The notes beneath the pieces were generated by a model. It did not search any database. It worked only from the letters and a program-made list of their open reading frames with translations, and had not been told where the DNA came from. From Streptomyces sp. P3 (GTDB lineage: Bacteria > Actinomycetota > Actinomycetes > Streptomycetales > Streptomycetaceae), in contig JAFEKX020000001.1 of the NCBI GenBank assembly GCA_016893485.2, positions 3,658,001-3,722,000 of the forward strand: DNA of 64,000 bases, read 5' to 3'. The translations under genes and the position numbers were made by a program. Shown piece after piece: positions 1-10,259 of the stretch. Every line of letters begins with the position of its first letter. Positions within the stretch are counted from its first letter, which is position 1.

Positions 1-60
1 CCCGAATGCGGAGTGTGTCTCATCGGCGTTTCCCATCCTCATATGAAAGGGCCGTGACAC

Positions 61-112
61 GGAAAGGCCGTCGGGCCGGCCCCGGAAAGGGGACCGGCCC
101 GACGGCCTTTCC
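61..112. terminator. Long GC-rich hairpin after the first secreted-protein gene
   Basis: A 19-base inverted repeat (61-79 against 94-112, arm GGAAAGGCCGTCGGGCCGG) encloses a 14-base loop. It begins 13 bases beyond the stop codon of the minus-strand gene ending at 126. There is no long T-run, which is common for Streptomyces terminators. Role as a terminator is inferred from position and stem strength. Confidence 0.7.
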
Positions 113-125
113 GCGACCGCTCGTG

Positions 126-798
126 TCACACGCCGGGAACGGCCGGTACCGCCGGGAGCGAGGACGTCGACGGCAGCGCGGGCAGACCGGGCAGGCTCGG
201 CGCGGGCAGACCGCCGCCGAGCAGCGTGGCGGTGACGACGTTGACGAGGCCCGTCACGACACCGGTGACCGCCGGGACGACACCGGCGACATTGCCGGAG
301 GTGACCGCGGTGAGCAGCGCGGCGACCGCTTTCTGCAGCGAGGCGAGCGCGTCACCGGCGAGGTCGGCGGGCGCCTTGGCCTTGAGTCGTCGGCGCTCTT
401 GAGCGAGGGCAGCGCGGGCACGGCCGGAACCGCGGGGGCGCGGCGGGCGCCGCGGGGACCGCCGGGGCGGCCGGCGCCGCCGCGGTGATCTTGGCGATGG
501 CCGCGGTGACGGCGTCGCCCAGCGACTTCGCCTGGTCGGCGGAGAGCTGGCCGTTGTCGGCCTTGAGCGCCTTGGTCAGCAGGTCGGTGACGGGGGTGAG
601 GACTCCGCCGACGTCGCCGAGGCTCTTGACCTGGGCGAGCAGTGCGTCAGCGTTGGGGACCGGCGCGCTCGACGCGGCGTGGACGTGCTTCCGCGCCGAG
701 TCGTTGTCGGCCGCGACGGCCGCGGGGCCGGCGATGCCGATCAGGACGGTGGCACAGAGCACGGAGGACGCGACGCGCCGTGCGGGCAGACCACGCAT
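126..798 (-). CDS. Secreted Ala/Pro/Val-rich protein of unknown function
   Basis: The family is not recognised. The start is ATG at 798, preceded by AAAGGAAAC; the upstream in-frame ATG at 825 lacks such a site. Residues 1 to about 30 form a signal peptide (MRGLPARR then a hydrophobic run ending AVAA). The mature part is rich in Ala, Val, Leu and Pro, has no cysteine in the readable parts, and carries a PAAPAVPAAP-type linker near residue 110. The frame breaks twice between about 365 and 445; after correction it continues through a hydrophobic C-terminal half ending VPAVPGV at the stop 126-128. It lies in the same orientation as a short chaplin 260 bases upstream, so a role in the aerial envelope is plausible but only inferred. 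Confidence 0.65.
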
Positions 799-1056
799 GG
801 GTGTTTCCTTTCGGTGGTGCTTCAAGATCTTGAGCCCACCGTGAAAGCGCTCACCACCGTCTGCAACCGGTCGGACGCGCCGGGTGACCGCCCGTCAGGC
901 CCCCGCCCGACGTCGTGCCTGGTGAGGGCCATGTCAAGACCGTGACGCCGGACCGGAACCGCTACCGCCCATTCGGGGCAACACGCCCCAACGCCAACCG
1001 GCCGCCCCTCCGCGGAAACCACGGGGAACGGCCGGCCGAAGGGATGCGTGCGGACG

Positions 1057-1297
1057 TCAGCCGTTGACGCAGGTGTTGCCGAAGGCCGGGTTCAGCAGGC
1101 CGATGACGTTGACGGTGTTGCCGCAGACGTTGACCGGGATGTGGACCGGAACCTGGACGACGTTGCCCGACAGCACGCCCGGGGAGTGGGCAGCGGGCGC
1201 CGTGCGCGTCGCTGTCGGCGGCGGCGATGCCGGCGGTGCCCGCCATGGCGGCTGCGGCAACGGAGGTCAGGACCAGGCCCTTCGCGATACGCGACAT
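1057..1297 (-). CDS. Short chaplin (hydrophobic aerial-surface protein)
   Basis: Chaplins are small secreted proteins that form amyloid-like fibrils and make aerial hyphae and spores water-repellent. The start MSRIAKGLV at 1297 follows GGAGCACC and leads a signal peptide ending GIAAADSDA. The mature chaplin domain then reads SPGVLSGNVVQVPVHIPVNV, with the two conserved cysteines in NVCGN and GNTCVNG about 20 residues apart. One extra base in a C-run near 1203 shifts the frame between HGA and AAHSPG; correcting it gives about 79 residues, the usual short-chaplin length. It is very close to the second short chaplin at 17246-17473. Which of ChpD to ChpH it corresponds to is not settled here. Confidence 0.88.
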
Positions 1298-1548
1298 GGA
1301 GAGGTGCTCCTTGGGGTTGAAACAAACATCCGGACGGGGATGCCCGGCCCTGTGTCAACGCGCGACTCCCACGGGGTTGTGCCGCCAATGGGGTGATCTC
1401 CCGGGGCCGAACTTCACCATTCCGACACAGTTGTCGGGTTTCGCAGGATTAATACGGATAGCCACTAGAGTTGCGCACCTCCCGAAGTACCCCTATAGCC
1501 ATCACATCGCACATAGGGGCCGTACTTCCCGAAAGGGCAACGCCGGTC

Positions 1549-2627
1549 ATGCGCAATTCCCTGGGTCCGCTGCTGCGCCGGGCGTCGACGGGCGCTCTCG
1601 CCCTCGCCACGATCTGGGCCCCGGCCACCGCCGCGTCCGCCCCGCCCGCCCCGAGGCCGGGCGCGTCCCGTTCGCCCAGCGCTACCACGCGCTCCAGCAC
1701 GGCGGCATCGTCCGCGCGGCCAACACCTCCATCAGCTGCCGCCAGAACTCGGCCGCCTGCCCCGCCGTACGCGAGGGACAGGCCGCGGTGAACGGCGACT
1801 TCGACATGTTCTACGTCGACGTCGACAGCGACCCCAACACCTACAACTCCTCGCGCGCGGAGGTCCGGCTGCCCGAGGGCGCCCGGGCCACGTACGCGCG
1901 TCTGTACTGGGGCGGCAACCTCCGCGTCGGCGAGCAGAAGCCGCCCAAGGACGACGGACGGGTGCTGATCGCGGAGCCCGGCGGCGCCTACAAGGCGGTC
2001 CTCGCGGACACGGTCGTAGGCCACCGGGTGGCGGGCGGCGCCGACGCGTTCCAGGCCTCGGCGGACGTCACCAAGCTGGTCCGGGACAGCGGTTCGGGCC
2101 TCTACACCGTGGCCCAGGTCAACACGGCGATGGGGAGGTCCGCGGCCGGCGCGTGGGGCGGCTGGACACTGGTCGTCGCGTACGAGAAGCCGCAGGAGCC
2201 GCTACGGCGGCTGGAGTTGTGGGACGGCTTCGACGCACTCGGCGCCCGTAACGGCGCGGAACTCCGCGTGCGCGGGGTGCGTGTGCCCGCGCACGCCGGA
2301 GGACGCGCCGGCGTGGTGGCGTACAACGGGGATCGCGGCCGCACCGGGGATTCGCTCACCCTCTCGACCGGGCGTACGAACGCCATCGCGCTCGGCGACG
2401 GCGCCAACCCCCGTGACGACGTGCTGAATTCCACGATCAGCGACCCGGTGGCGGCGCCCGTGGAGCGGGCGCCCGCGTATGCGAACACCCTCGGCTACGA
2501 CTCCGATGTGTTCGATCTCGGCAAGGCGCTGCGTCCCGGCGGTGACCAGCTGGCCTTCCGGCTCGTTTCCCACCGGGACGCGGCGTGGTTCGGGGCGCTC
2601 TTCGTCGCCGTCGACGCCCAGCAGTGA
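1549..2627 (+). CDS. Secreted DUF3344-type protein at the head of the surface polysaccharide locus
   Basis: The start ATG at 1549 (MRNSLGPLLRRAS) follows GAAAGGGCA and a hydrophobic signal peptide ending near TAASA. A frame break near 1655 joins this to the long downstream frame (QRYHALQHGGIVRAANTSIS onward). The body has the FDMFYVDVDSDP and YARLYWGG motifs I associate with the actinobacterial DUF3344 family of exported beta-rich proteins, plus two cysteines (ISCRQ, AACPA) that could pair. Corrected length is about 359 residues. It precedes a glycosyltransferase by 54 bases in the same direction, so it may be co-transcribed with the polysaccharide genes. The biochemical function is unknown. 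Confidence 0.75.
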
Positions 2628-2681
2628 GGCGCGTTCCCGCCCGCAGTCCCGAGCGCCACCCGTGAGCGAGGAAACCGCGCA

Positions 2682-3856
2682 ATGCACCAGCCAGCCACCG
2701 ACCGTCGACCACGGGTCCTGCACCTCGCCCAGCCCGTGGACGGCGGGGTCGCCCGTGTCGTCATGGATCTGACCCGCGCTCAGCTCGCGTCCGGTCTGCA
2801 CGTCACGGTCGCCTGCCCGGCAGGCGGCACCCTCGCGGACGGGATCCGGGCGCTCGGCGCCGACGTACGGCTGTGGGAGGCCACCCGGTCACCCGGGCCG
2901 ACGCTCGTCTCCGAGGTACGGCGGCTCGCCCGGGTGGTCGAGGAGGTGCGGCCCGACCTGGTGCACGCGCACAGCGCGAAGGCCGGACTGGCCGGGCGGC
3001 TCGCGGTGCGGGGGCGGATCCCGACCGTGTTCCAGCCGCACGCCTGGTCGTTCGAGGCGGTCGGCGGGATCACCGCCACGCTCGCCACCGGCTGGGAGCG
3101 CCGGGGTGCCCGCTGGGCCACCCGGACGGTGTGCGTGAGCGAGGCCGAGCGTACGACCGGGCTGCGGGCCGGGGTCAGGGCCGCTGGAGCGTGATCCCCA
3201 ACGGCATCGACACCGAGCGCTTCCACCCGGCCGCCGTGGACACCGTACGGGCCGGGATCGAGCAGCTCGCCGGGGTCGATCCGGCGGCACCGCTGGTGGT
3301 GTGCGTGGGGCGGCTGTGCCGGCAGAAGGGCCAGGACGTCCTGCTGACGGCGTGGGACGAGGTCCTGCGGCGGGTGCCGAAGGCTCGGCTGGTGCTCGTC
3401 GGCGACGGGCCCGACCGGGACGCGCTGCGCCGACTCGCCCCGGATTCCGTGCTGTTCGCGGGAGCCGTCCCCGATCCCATGCCCTGGTACCAGGCCGCCG
3501 ACCTGGTGGTGCTGCCCTCGCGCTGGGAGGGCATGGCCCTGGCGCCGCTGGAGGCGATGGCCTGCGGGCGGCCCGTCGTCGTCACCGATGTCGCCGGCGC
3601 CCGCGAGAGCCTGCCCCCGGCTCTCGCGCCCCGCTGCCTGGTCCCGGCCGAGAACCCCGCCGTGCTGTCCGGAGCCGTCGCCGAGCTGCTGCTCGACCCG
3701 CTGCTGCGCGAGTCCCTCGGCCACCAGGGACGCCGGTACGTCCAGTCCACGCACGACGTGCGGCACTCCGCCGAAGCGGTCGCGGGCGTCTACCGCGACC
3801 TCCTCGGCGGCAAACCCGTCGTGCCCACCGAGTGCAGGGAGTCCATCCACTCGTGA
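2682..3856 (+). CDS. GT4-family glycosyltransferase, surface polysaccharide locus
   Basis: This is a cytoplasmic GT-B fold enzyme expected to transfer a nucleotide-activated sugar onto a lipid-linked glycan. The N-terminal domain starts RVLHLAQPVDGGVARVV and includes VHAHSAKAGLAGR. The C-terminal domain has the linker VIPNGIDTERF, the strand VVCVGRLCRQKGQDVLL and the retaining-GT signature LPSRWEGMALAPLEAMACG (residues about 280-300). The start ATG 2682 is preceded by GAGGAA. One base is missing from a G-run near 3178, splitting the two domains; restoring it gives about 391 residues, normal for GT4. The stop overlaps the next start (GTGA at 3853). The sugar and acceptor cannot be read from the sequence. 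Confidence 0.85.
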
Positions 3857-5273
3857 CTGCGGAAAGCACCGTCCCCTCCCCGGCGGACAGCCACGGGACC
3901 TCGGATTCTCGAACGTCTCGGTCATCCCGCGCCGGACCGGCGGCGGTTTCCGGTTCCCGGTCCGCCGCCCGCCCGCGCGACCGGTCTCCCCGCTGCCGCT
4001 GCTGGCCGCGGACCTCACCGCCGCCGTGGTGGGCGCCCCTCGCGCTCACCGGCGGCCGGCGCAGACCGCTCCTGGTGGCCCTGCTGATCGCCGCGTCGAT
4101 GCTGCTGCGCCCGCACCTTCCCGGGCCGTACCGCGCGTCCTCGACGAACTGCCCGCCGTCTGCGGCCGGATCGCCGTCGCCTGGCTCGCCCTCGGCACCC
4201 TCACCGCGGCCTACGACCCCGCCCGCGCGCTGTCCCCGCGCACCCTGCTCCTCGGCTTCGCCCTCCAGACGGCGGCGAGTTGCGCGGCCCGCGGCGCGGT
4301 GCACCGGCGCCGCCGCAACGCCCTGCGCAACCACCCCCGCTCCGCCCTGGTGATCGGCCCGGCGACGACCGCGCAGCGCGTGGCCGCCGCCGTCCTGCGC
4401 CACCCGGCCTGCGGGATCGAGCCGGTCGGCATCGTCGCCGACCACCCGGACGGCGCCGAGGGCCTGCCCGTGCTGACCACCGGCGAGGAGGTCGAACGCG
4501 CCCTCATCCAGAACGGTGTACGCGCCGTCCTCACCGTCCATCCCTCCGTACGGTCCGAACGCGGGCCGCTGCTGCGGGCGTTGGCGGAGTCGGGCTGCGC
4601 GGTCTGGGAGGTCGACGCCGACTCGCCCTCCTACGAGGTGCGCGACCAGCTCGCCGGATTCGCCTGCCGCAGGCTGGAGTTGGGCTCACGGCGGCCGGGC
4701 AGCGTCGGCAAGCGGACCCTGGACGTGCTGGTGTCCGGGACCCTGCTCCTGCTGGTCAGCCCGCTGCTGCTGGTGTGCGCGGTGGTCCTGCGGCTCACCG
4801 ACGGACCCGGTGTCGTCTTCCGCCAGGAGCGCATCGGCAAGGACGGACGCCCCTTCACCCTGCTGAAGTTCCGCACCCACCGCCCGGTCGACGAGCACGA
4901 GGCGGCCACCCGCTGGAGCGTCGCGCGCGAGCCGCAGATGAGCCGCTTCTGCCGCTTCCTGCGCGAGACCTCGCTGGACGAACTCCTCCAGCTGTGGAAC
5001 GTCCTCTCCGGCGACATGAGCCTGGTCGGCCCGCGCCCCGAACGCCCTTACTTCGTCGCCCAGTTCAGCCAGACCTACCCCGGCTACGCGGCCCGTCACC
5101 GGATGCGGACCGGCATCACCGGCCTCGCCCAGATCCACGGGCTGCGCGGCGACACCTCGATCGAGGACCGCTGCCGGTTCGACAACGCGTACATCGACAA
5201 CTGGTCGCTGTGGCAGGACATCTGCATCCTGGCCCGCACGGTGACCGCGCTCGTACGTCCGACCGGGAGCTGA
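3853..5273 (+). CDS. Polyprenyl-phosphate sugar-1-phosphate transferase (exopolysaccharide initiating enzyme)
   Basis: The intact C-terminal half is a bacterial sugar transferase domain: SVGKRTLDVLVSG, a membrane segment TLLLLVSPLLLVCAVVL, RQERIGKDGRPFTLLKFRTH, TSLDELLQLWNVLSGDMSLV and GPRPERPYF. These enzymes load the first sugar phosphate onto undecaprenyl phosphate, starting glycan assembly. The N-terminal half contains membrane segments and a Rossmann-like region (ALVIGPATTAQRVAAAV). Start GTG 3853 overlaps the previous stop. Breaks lie near 3905, 4035 and 4130. It is followed by the polymerase/ligase gene in an evident operon. The sugar used is unknown. Confidence 0.85.
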
Positions 5274-5377
5274 GCCGTGAACCACCGAGTCCGCAGGAAC
5301 GCCGCCGCCCTGCCCGTACGTCCGACGGGGAGCTGACCGTGCTGCGCCGAGTCCACACGTTCGCCCCCGTCCTGCCG
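5252..5377 (+). repeat. Imperfect 63-bp tandem duplication at a gene junction
   Basis: Bases 5252-5314 and 5315-5377 align almost end to end: both begin CGTACGTCCGAC, both contain GGGAGCTGA, CCGTG and CCGAGTCC, and both end CCTGCC. The unit covers the last codons of the sugar transferase (VRPTGS-stop) and the first codons of the next gene. Between the copies this leaves a mini-ORF, GTG 5277 to TGA 5336, encoding MNHRVRRNAAALPVRPTGS. It looks like a diverged local duplication; a translated leader is possible but unproven. Confidence 0.75.
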
Positions 5378-6669
5378 GTCATCGCCGTGATCGCCCTGCT
5401 CGGGCTGCCGCTCACCCCGGGCGAGGGGGCGCCGGTCCGGCCGACGCGGTCTCCGGCCTGGTGGTGCTGTACTGCGCGATCCGCCTGCTGCGCGACCGCC
5501 GCCGCCCGCTGACCCCAACAGCCATGCTGGTCATGGGACTTCCGGTCCTCGGCCTCTCGATCGCCGCGATGGACGCGTCCTCACCGGGCGCGGGCCTCGG
5601 CGGCCTGGGCCGCTACCTCCAGATCTTCGTGCTGGTCCCGGCGGCGGTCGTGCTGCTGATCCGGGACCGCCGCGACTTCCGCGTCCTGGCCTGGTCGTTC
5701 GTCGCGCTCGCGGTGTGGCAGGGGGCGATCGGCGTCAAGCAGTACGTCACCGCGACCGGCGCGTCCTACCAGGGCGAGGACATCCGCGCGGTGGGCACCT
5801 TCGGCCCGACCGACGTGATGGGCATGGCGACGGTCGTGTCCTTCGGCCTGATCTGCGCCCTGGCCCTGGCGCTGGGCCGAAATGACGCCCGCCAAAGGGC
5901 GGTTGCCACAGCCAGCGCCTTCTCGCTCCTCCTCCCCTCGCCCTCTCCTTCAGCCGCGGCGCGTGGATCGCGACGGCCGCGACCTGCGCGCTGCTCCTGG
6001 CCCTGGCGGGCCTGCGCCGCGCCCTGAAGGTGGCGGCGGCGGTGACGGCGGCGGCCGTGGTCCTCGTCGGCGGCTTCGGCGTCGGCACGTCGATGCTCCA
6101 GGAACGGATCGACAGCATCACCCAAGTCACCAACACCCCCGACCAGTCGGTGATCGACCGCTACACGATGTGGGCGGCGGCGACAGCGATGTGGCGCGAA
6201 CACCCGCTGACCGGCGTCGGTTTGAAGGGTTTCCCCGAACACCGGGACGGCAACGCGTCGTTGGCCCTGTCCTCGGGCAGCGACACGGAGGGCGCGGGCG
6301 CCGCCTTCCTCAAACAGCCCCTGCTCTCCCCCACAACATGTACCTCCTGGTCCTCAGCGAACAGGGCCTCCTCGGCCTCCTCACCCTGGCCGGCAGCTGG
6401 CTGGCCCTCCTGGGTGCGCACTCCGCGGCCTCTTCCGCGTCCACCGCGCCGAACTCCCGTCCCTGGACTGCGCGTTGGTCTCCGCCGGCCTTCTGATCTG
6501 GCAGCTGATCGACTTCGCCTACGCAGACATCGGCGGCCCCTCCACCGTCCTCACCGCGGTCGTCTTCGGCCTGGCGGCCTGGTGGTCCCTGGTGGGAGCG
6601 ACGGAGGAGAATCGGCCTACGGCGGCGACTCCGGCCCGCGCAAGCGCCGAAGGGGCCCTGACCCGATGA
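5339..6669 (+). CDS. O-antigen ligase/polymerase-like integral membrane protein
   Basis: This multi-spanning protein resembles Wzy/RfaL family proteins, which polymerise or ligate lipid-linked glycans on the outer membrane face. Visible hydrophobic segments include FAPVLPVIAVIALLGLPL, YLQIFVLVPAAVVLLI and MATVVSFGLICALALAL. The large extracytoplasmic loop region has the typical RYTMWAAATAMWREHPLTGV and GVGLKGFPEHR, followed by HNMYLLVLSEQGLLGLL. The start GTG 5339 lies in the second copy of the 63-bp duplication, following GGGAGC. Breaks are near 5430, 5935, 6330 and 6420. The stop overlaps the next start (ATGA at 6666). Confidence 0.8.
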
Positions 6670-8379
6670 CGGTGAAGCCTCCGACACCGGCCGGCACCAC
6701 CCCGCTGCAGGGGCGCGGGGAACTGCGCGACCAGCCCCCACGACCCGGCACCCAGAAACCCACCGACGCCACCCAGATCCCCGCCCAACCCCCTCACCGG
6801 AACACACCCCGCCCCCGACTCCCGCGGCTTCCTCGCCAAGGCCGCCCTGATCACCGCCGTTCTCTCCCTGACCGGCTCCCTCCTGGGCCTCGCCAGAGAC
6901 CAGTCCCTGGCCCGCCTCTTCGGCGCAGGCAGCGAAACGGACGCCTTCCTCGTCGCCTGGACGATCCCGGAGTTCGCCGCCACCCTCCTGATCGAGGACG
7001 GCCTCGCCTTCGCCCTGATCCCCGCGTTCAGCATGGCCCTGGCCCGCAGAGCCCAAGGCGCCCCGGGCGACCCGGTCCGCTCCCTGGTGGCCACCACCCT
7101 CCCCCGCCTCACGCTGGCCTTCATCGCGGTCTCGGCGCTGCTCATCGGCACAGCCCCCTACCTGGTGGAAGCCCTGGCCCCCGGCCTGCCGAACCCCGCC
7201 CTGGCCATCAGCTGCACCCGCCTCACCGCCACCTGCGTCCTCAGCTTCGGCCTCGCCGGCTACTGCAGCGCGGCCCTCCGAGCCCACCGCCGCTTCGTCG
7301 CCCCGGCCGCGATCTACGTGGCGTACAACATCGGCATCATCGCCGGGATGTACGCCTTCGGCGCCCGCTGGGGCGTCCGCTCGGCGGCCCTCGGCGTGGC
7401 AGCGGGCGGCTTCCTGATGGTGCTGACCCAACTCCCGTCACTGTGGCGCCAGTTGACGAGCCACAAGCCCGCCACCGCGGACACACGCCCCGCCGAGCCC
7501 CGCCCGATGAACCTCGCCCTGATGGCCACCGTGCTGCTCTTCGCACTCTGCCGCCAGTCCCAGGTGCTCATCGAGCGCTTCCTGGCCTCCAACCTCCCGG
7601 CAGGCGCCATCTCGCATCTGAACTACGCGCAGAAGGTCGCCCAGATGCCGATGGTGCTCTCGCTGATGCTGTGCACGGTCACCTTCCCGGTGGTCGCGCG
7701 GGGCGCTCGCGGAGGGCGACACGGAGAAGGCCCGCGACCGCGTGGAGCGGGACCTCGCCCTCGCCGCCTGCCTGGTGCTGCTGGGTGCCGCCACGGTGAT
7801 CGCCTGCGCCCCGCAGATCATCCAACTCCTCTTCCAGCGCGGCGCGTTCACCGCCCACGACACCGCCGCCACGGCCGGCGTGATGCGGGTCTACGCGCTC
7901 GGACTGCTCGGCCAGACCCTGGTCGGCGTCCTGGTCCGCTCGTACTTCTCGGCGGGCCGCCCCACCTGGTACCCGGTCGGCGCGATGGCCGCCGGCATCG
8001 TCGTGACCACCTGGATCGGCGCCTGGACGGTCGGCTCCTGGGGCGTCATCGGCATCACCGTCGCCAACGCGGCCGGCATCACCTTCACCGCCGTACTCTC
8101 CTGCTGTACGGGTCGGGCCCGCGCAGTGTCCCGATCCGTACCCGGCAGGTCCTGATCGAGCTGAGCCGGCCGGTGCGCGCGGCCGTGGTCGCCACCATCG
8201 CGGGGGCGTTCGTCGCCCACGCGCTGTCGTCGCCGCTGCTCGGTCTCGCCGTCGGCTGCACCACCGTCACCGTCGTCTTCGTCCTGCTCGGCTGGGCCCT
8301 GGGCGCCCAGGGCTTCGCACCCGCACTGGAATCCGTACGCTCCGTCACACGAAGGCTCTCGCATGGTCGCTTCCGTTGA
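6666..8379 (+). CDS. MurJ/MviN-type lipid-linked glycan flippase
   Basis: The protein belongs to the MOP exporter superfamily. Diagnostic stretches are ALITAVLSLTGSLLGLARDQ, FGAGSETDAFLVAW, IPEFAATLLIEDGLAFALIP, LNYAQKVAQMPM and QLLFQRGAFTAHDT. MurJ flips lipid II; a copy inside a glycosyltransferase operon more likely flips the locus-specific lipid-linked glycan, taking the place of a Wzx. Corrected length is about 571 residues with about 14 membrane segments. Breaks lie near 6810, 7700 and 8095. The first 25 or so residues are unusual because they are encoded by a Streptomyces intergenic repeat (6709-6747); the usual family start would be near the segment PDSRGFLAKAALI. Confidence 0.85.
6709..6747 (+). 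repeat. Streptomyces GGGGCGCGGGGAACTG repeat, copy inside the flippase N-terminus
   Basis: The block AGGGGCGCGGGGAACTGCGC continues with GACCAGCCCCCACGACCCG. Related copies in this window lie at 27074-27133 (reverse), 37164-37195 (reverse) and 44834-44881. Here it is read through as LQGRGELRDQPP near the flippase start. Confidence 0.8.
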
Positions 8380-9118
8380 TTCCCCGACCACCGGCAGACG
8401 CGTCACGGGCCCGGTCCCGTGGGTGGCGATGTACCACTCCGTGGGCGACTGCTCCGACGACCCCTATCGCATCACGGTGTCCCCGAACGCCTTGCGCAGC
8501 AGCTGAGTTGGCTGCGCGGGCGCGGTCTGCGGGGCGTCTCCATGACCGACCTGCTCGCCGCCCGCGCCCGGGGCGAGGGCCAGGGCCTGGTCGGTCTCAC
8601 CTTCGACGACGGGTACGCCGACTTCGTCGACAACGCCCTTCCCCTGCTGGCCCGTTGGGGCTGTGGCGCCACCCTCTTCGTCCTTCCCGGCAGGCTCGGC
8701 GGCGACAACGCCTGGGACCCGCAGGGCCCCGCAAGCCCCTCCTCACCGCCGACGGCATCCGCCAAGCCGCCGCCGGGGGCGTGGAGATCGGCTCGCACGG
8801 CCTCACCCACGTCGACCTCACCCAGGCGGACGACGACACCCTGCACGCCGAGGTCGCCGAAAGCCGTTCCAGGCTGCGGCAGTTGACCAACTCCCCGGTG
8901 GACGGCTTCTGTTACCCCTACGGCAGGATCGACACCCGCGCGATGGACGCCGTCCGCGCGGCCGGTTACGCCTACGCCTGCGCCATCGACCCCGGCGACC
9001 TCAACGGCCCGCACGCGCTCCCCGCGTCCACATCGGCCAGAACGACACCGCCGTACGCCTCTTCCTCAAGTACCGGCTGCACCGCCTGCGCCGCCGCCCG
9101 GTGGAGGGCCTCGCATGA
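8363..9118 (+). CDS. Polysaccharide deacetylase (NodB homology domain, CE4)
   Basis: CE4 enzymes remove N- or O-acetyl groups from chitin-like, peptidoglycan or exopolysaccharide chains using a divalent metal. The NodB motifs are present: TFDDGYADF (catalytic Asp and metal Asp), SHGLTHVDL (metal His pair, H-x3-H) and YPYGRIDTRAM. Start ATG 8363 lies inside the 3' end of the flippase gene (MVASVDSPTTG, then WVAMYHSVGD). Breaks are near 8485, 8733 and 9025 and cancel out, giving about 251 residues. No signal peptide is visible, so action on a lipid-linked precursor in the cytoplasm or a non-classical location is possible. The stop overlaps the next start (ATGA at 9115). Confidence 0.85.
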
Positions 9119-10259
9119 AGGCGCTGCACATCATCACCGGGCTCGGTGTCGGCGGTGCGGAGCAGCAACTGCGGCTGCTGGTGCGCCACTTGCCCGTCGA
9201 GTGCGATGTCGTGACGCTCACCAACCCGGGCGCGGTCGCCGACGGCCTGACCGCCGACGGGGTGCGCGTCTTCCATCTCGGCATGACCGGCAACCGCGAC
9301 CTCGCCGCCCTCCCCCGCCTGGTCCGCCTCATCCGCACGGGCCGCTACGACCTCGTCCACACCCACCTCTACCGCGCCTGCGTCTACGGCCGGCTCGCCG
9401 CCCGGATCGCGGGCGTGAGGGCGGTCGTCGCCACCGAACACTCCCTGGGCGACTCGCAGATGGAGGGCCGCGACCTCAGCGCCGGGGTCCGCGCCCTGTA
9501 CCTCGCCAGCGAGCGGCTGGGCCGCTCCACGGTCGCCGTCTCCCCACGGTCGCCGAACGCCTCAAGCGCTGGGGCGTACCGGGCCCGCGCATCGAGGTCG
9601 TCCCGAACGGCATCGACCTCGCCCGCTTCCGCTTCGACCCGGTCCAGCGTCTGCGCACCCGCCAGCGCCTCGGCCTCCCCGAGGGCGCGTACGTCATCGG
9701 CGGCATCGGCCGCCTCGCCGCAGGCAAGCGCTTCGACGTCCTGGTCCGCGCGCTGGCCCAACTCCCGGACGACTACTGGCTCTTGCTGGTCGGCGGCGGC
9801 ACCGAGGAAAACCTCCTGCGCCGCACGGCCCACGACTACCGGGTCGCCGACCGGGTCCTGTTCACCGGCGAACGCCCCTACGTGCCCGACGGCACCCCGG
9901 CCCCGACCTGCCCTCCCTCACCGCCGCGATGGACCTCCTCGCCTCGCCGTCCCCGAGGAGGCCTTCGGCCTGGCGGTCGTAGAAGGTCTGGCGTCCGGGC
10001 TGCCCGTGCTCTACGCGTCCTGCCCCGCCATCGAGGACCTCCCCGCAGGCCGCGCCCGCCGCCCGCCGGGTGCAGGGCGGCCCCGAGGTCTTCGCCCGCG
10101 CGCTGGCGGCGGCCGCGCGCAGGGCCCGCGTCCGCGCACCGCCCCGGACGCCGCCCACCACTACTGCATCACCCGCAGCGCCGCCCACCTCATGGACGTG
10201 TACGCGGCGGTCTCCACCTCGTCGCCGTCCCCGTACCCCAGGGAGTCAGTTCCTCATGA
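9115..10259 (+). CDS. Second GT4-family glycosyltransferase of the locus
   Basis: The N-terminus MKALHIITGLGVGGAEQQL has the glycine-rich loop typical of GT4. VHTHLYRACVYGRLAAR and TEHSLGD complete the acceptor domain, and VVPNGIDLARFRFDP, IGGIGRLAAGKRFDVLV and the EEAFGLAVVEGLASGLPVL signature form the donor-binding domain. Breaks lie near 9545, 9895 and 10050-10210; corrected length is about 381 residues. Start ATG 9115 overlaps the deacetylase stop and its own stop overlaps the next start at 10256, so translation is probably coupled. Sugar specificity is unknown. Confidence 0.85.

Noticed and set aside
822..833. Palindrome TCAAGATCTTGA upstream of the first secreted-protein gene, similar to the element at 62518
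   Set aside because: Only the TCAAGAT half is shared and spacing differs, so a common regulator cannot be argued from two loosely similar sites.
1227..1548. Longer start for the DUF3344 gene
   Set aside because: The upstream part is antisense to the chaplin signal-peptide region and lacks a signal peptide; ATG 1549 with GAAAGGG and a signal peptide fits better.
5252..5377. Attachment site or integration scar
   Set aside because: The direct repeat is an adjacent tandem duplication with no integrase, no tRNA and no inserted DNA between copies.
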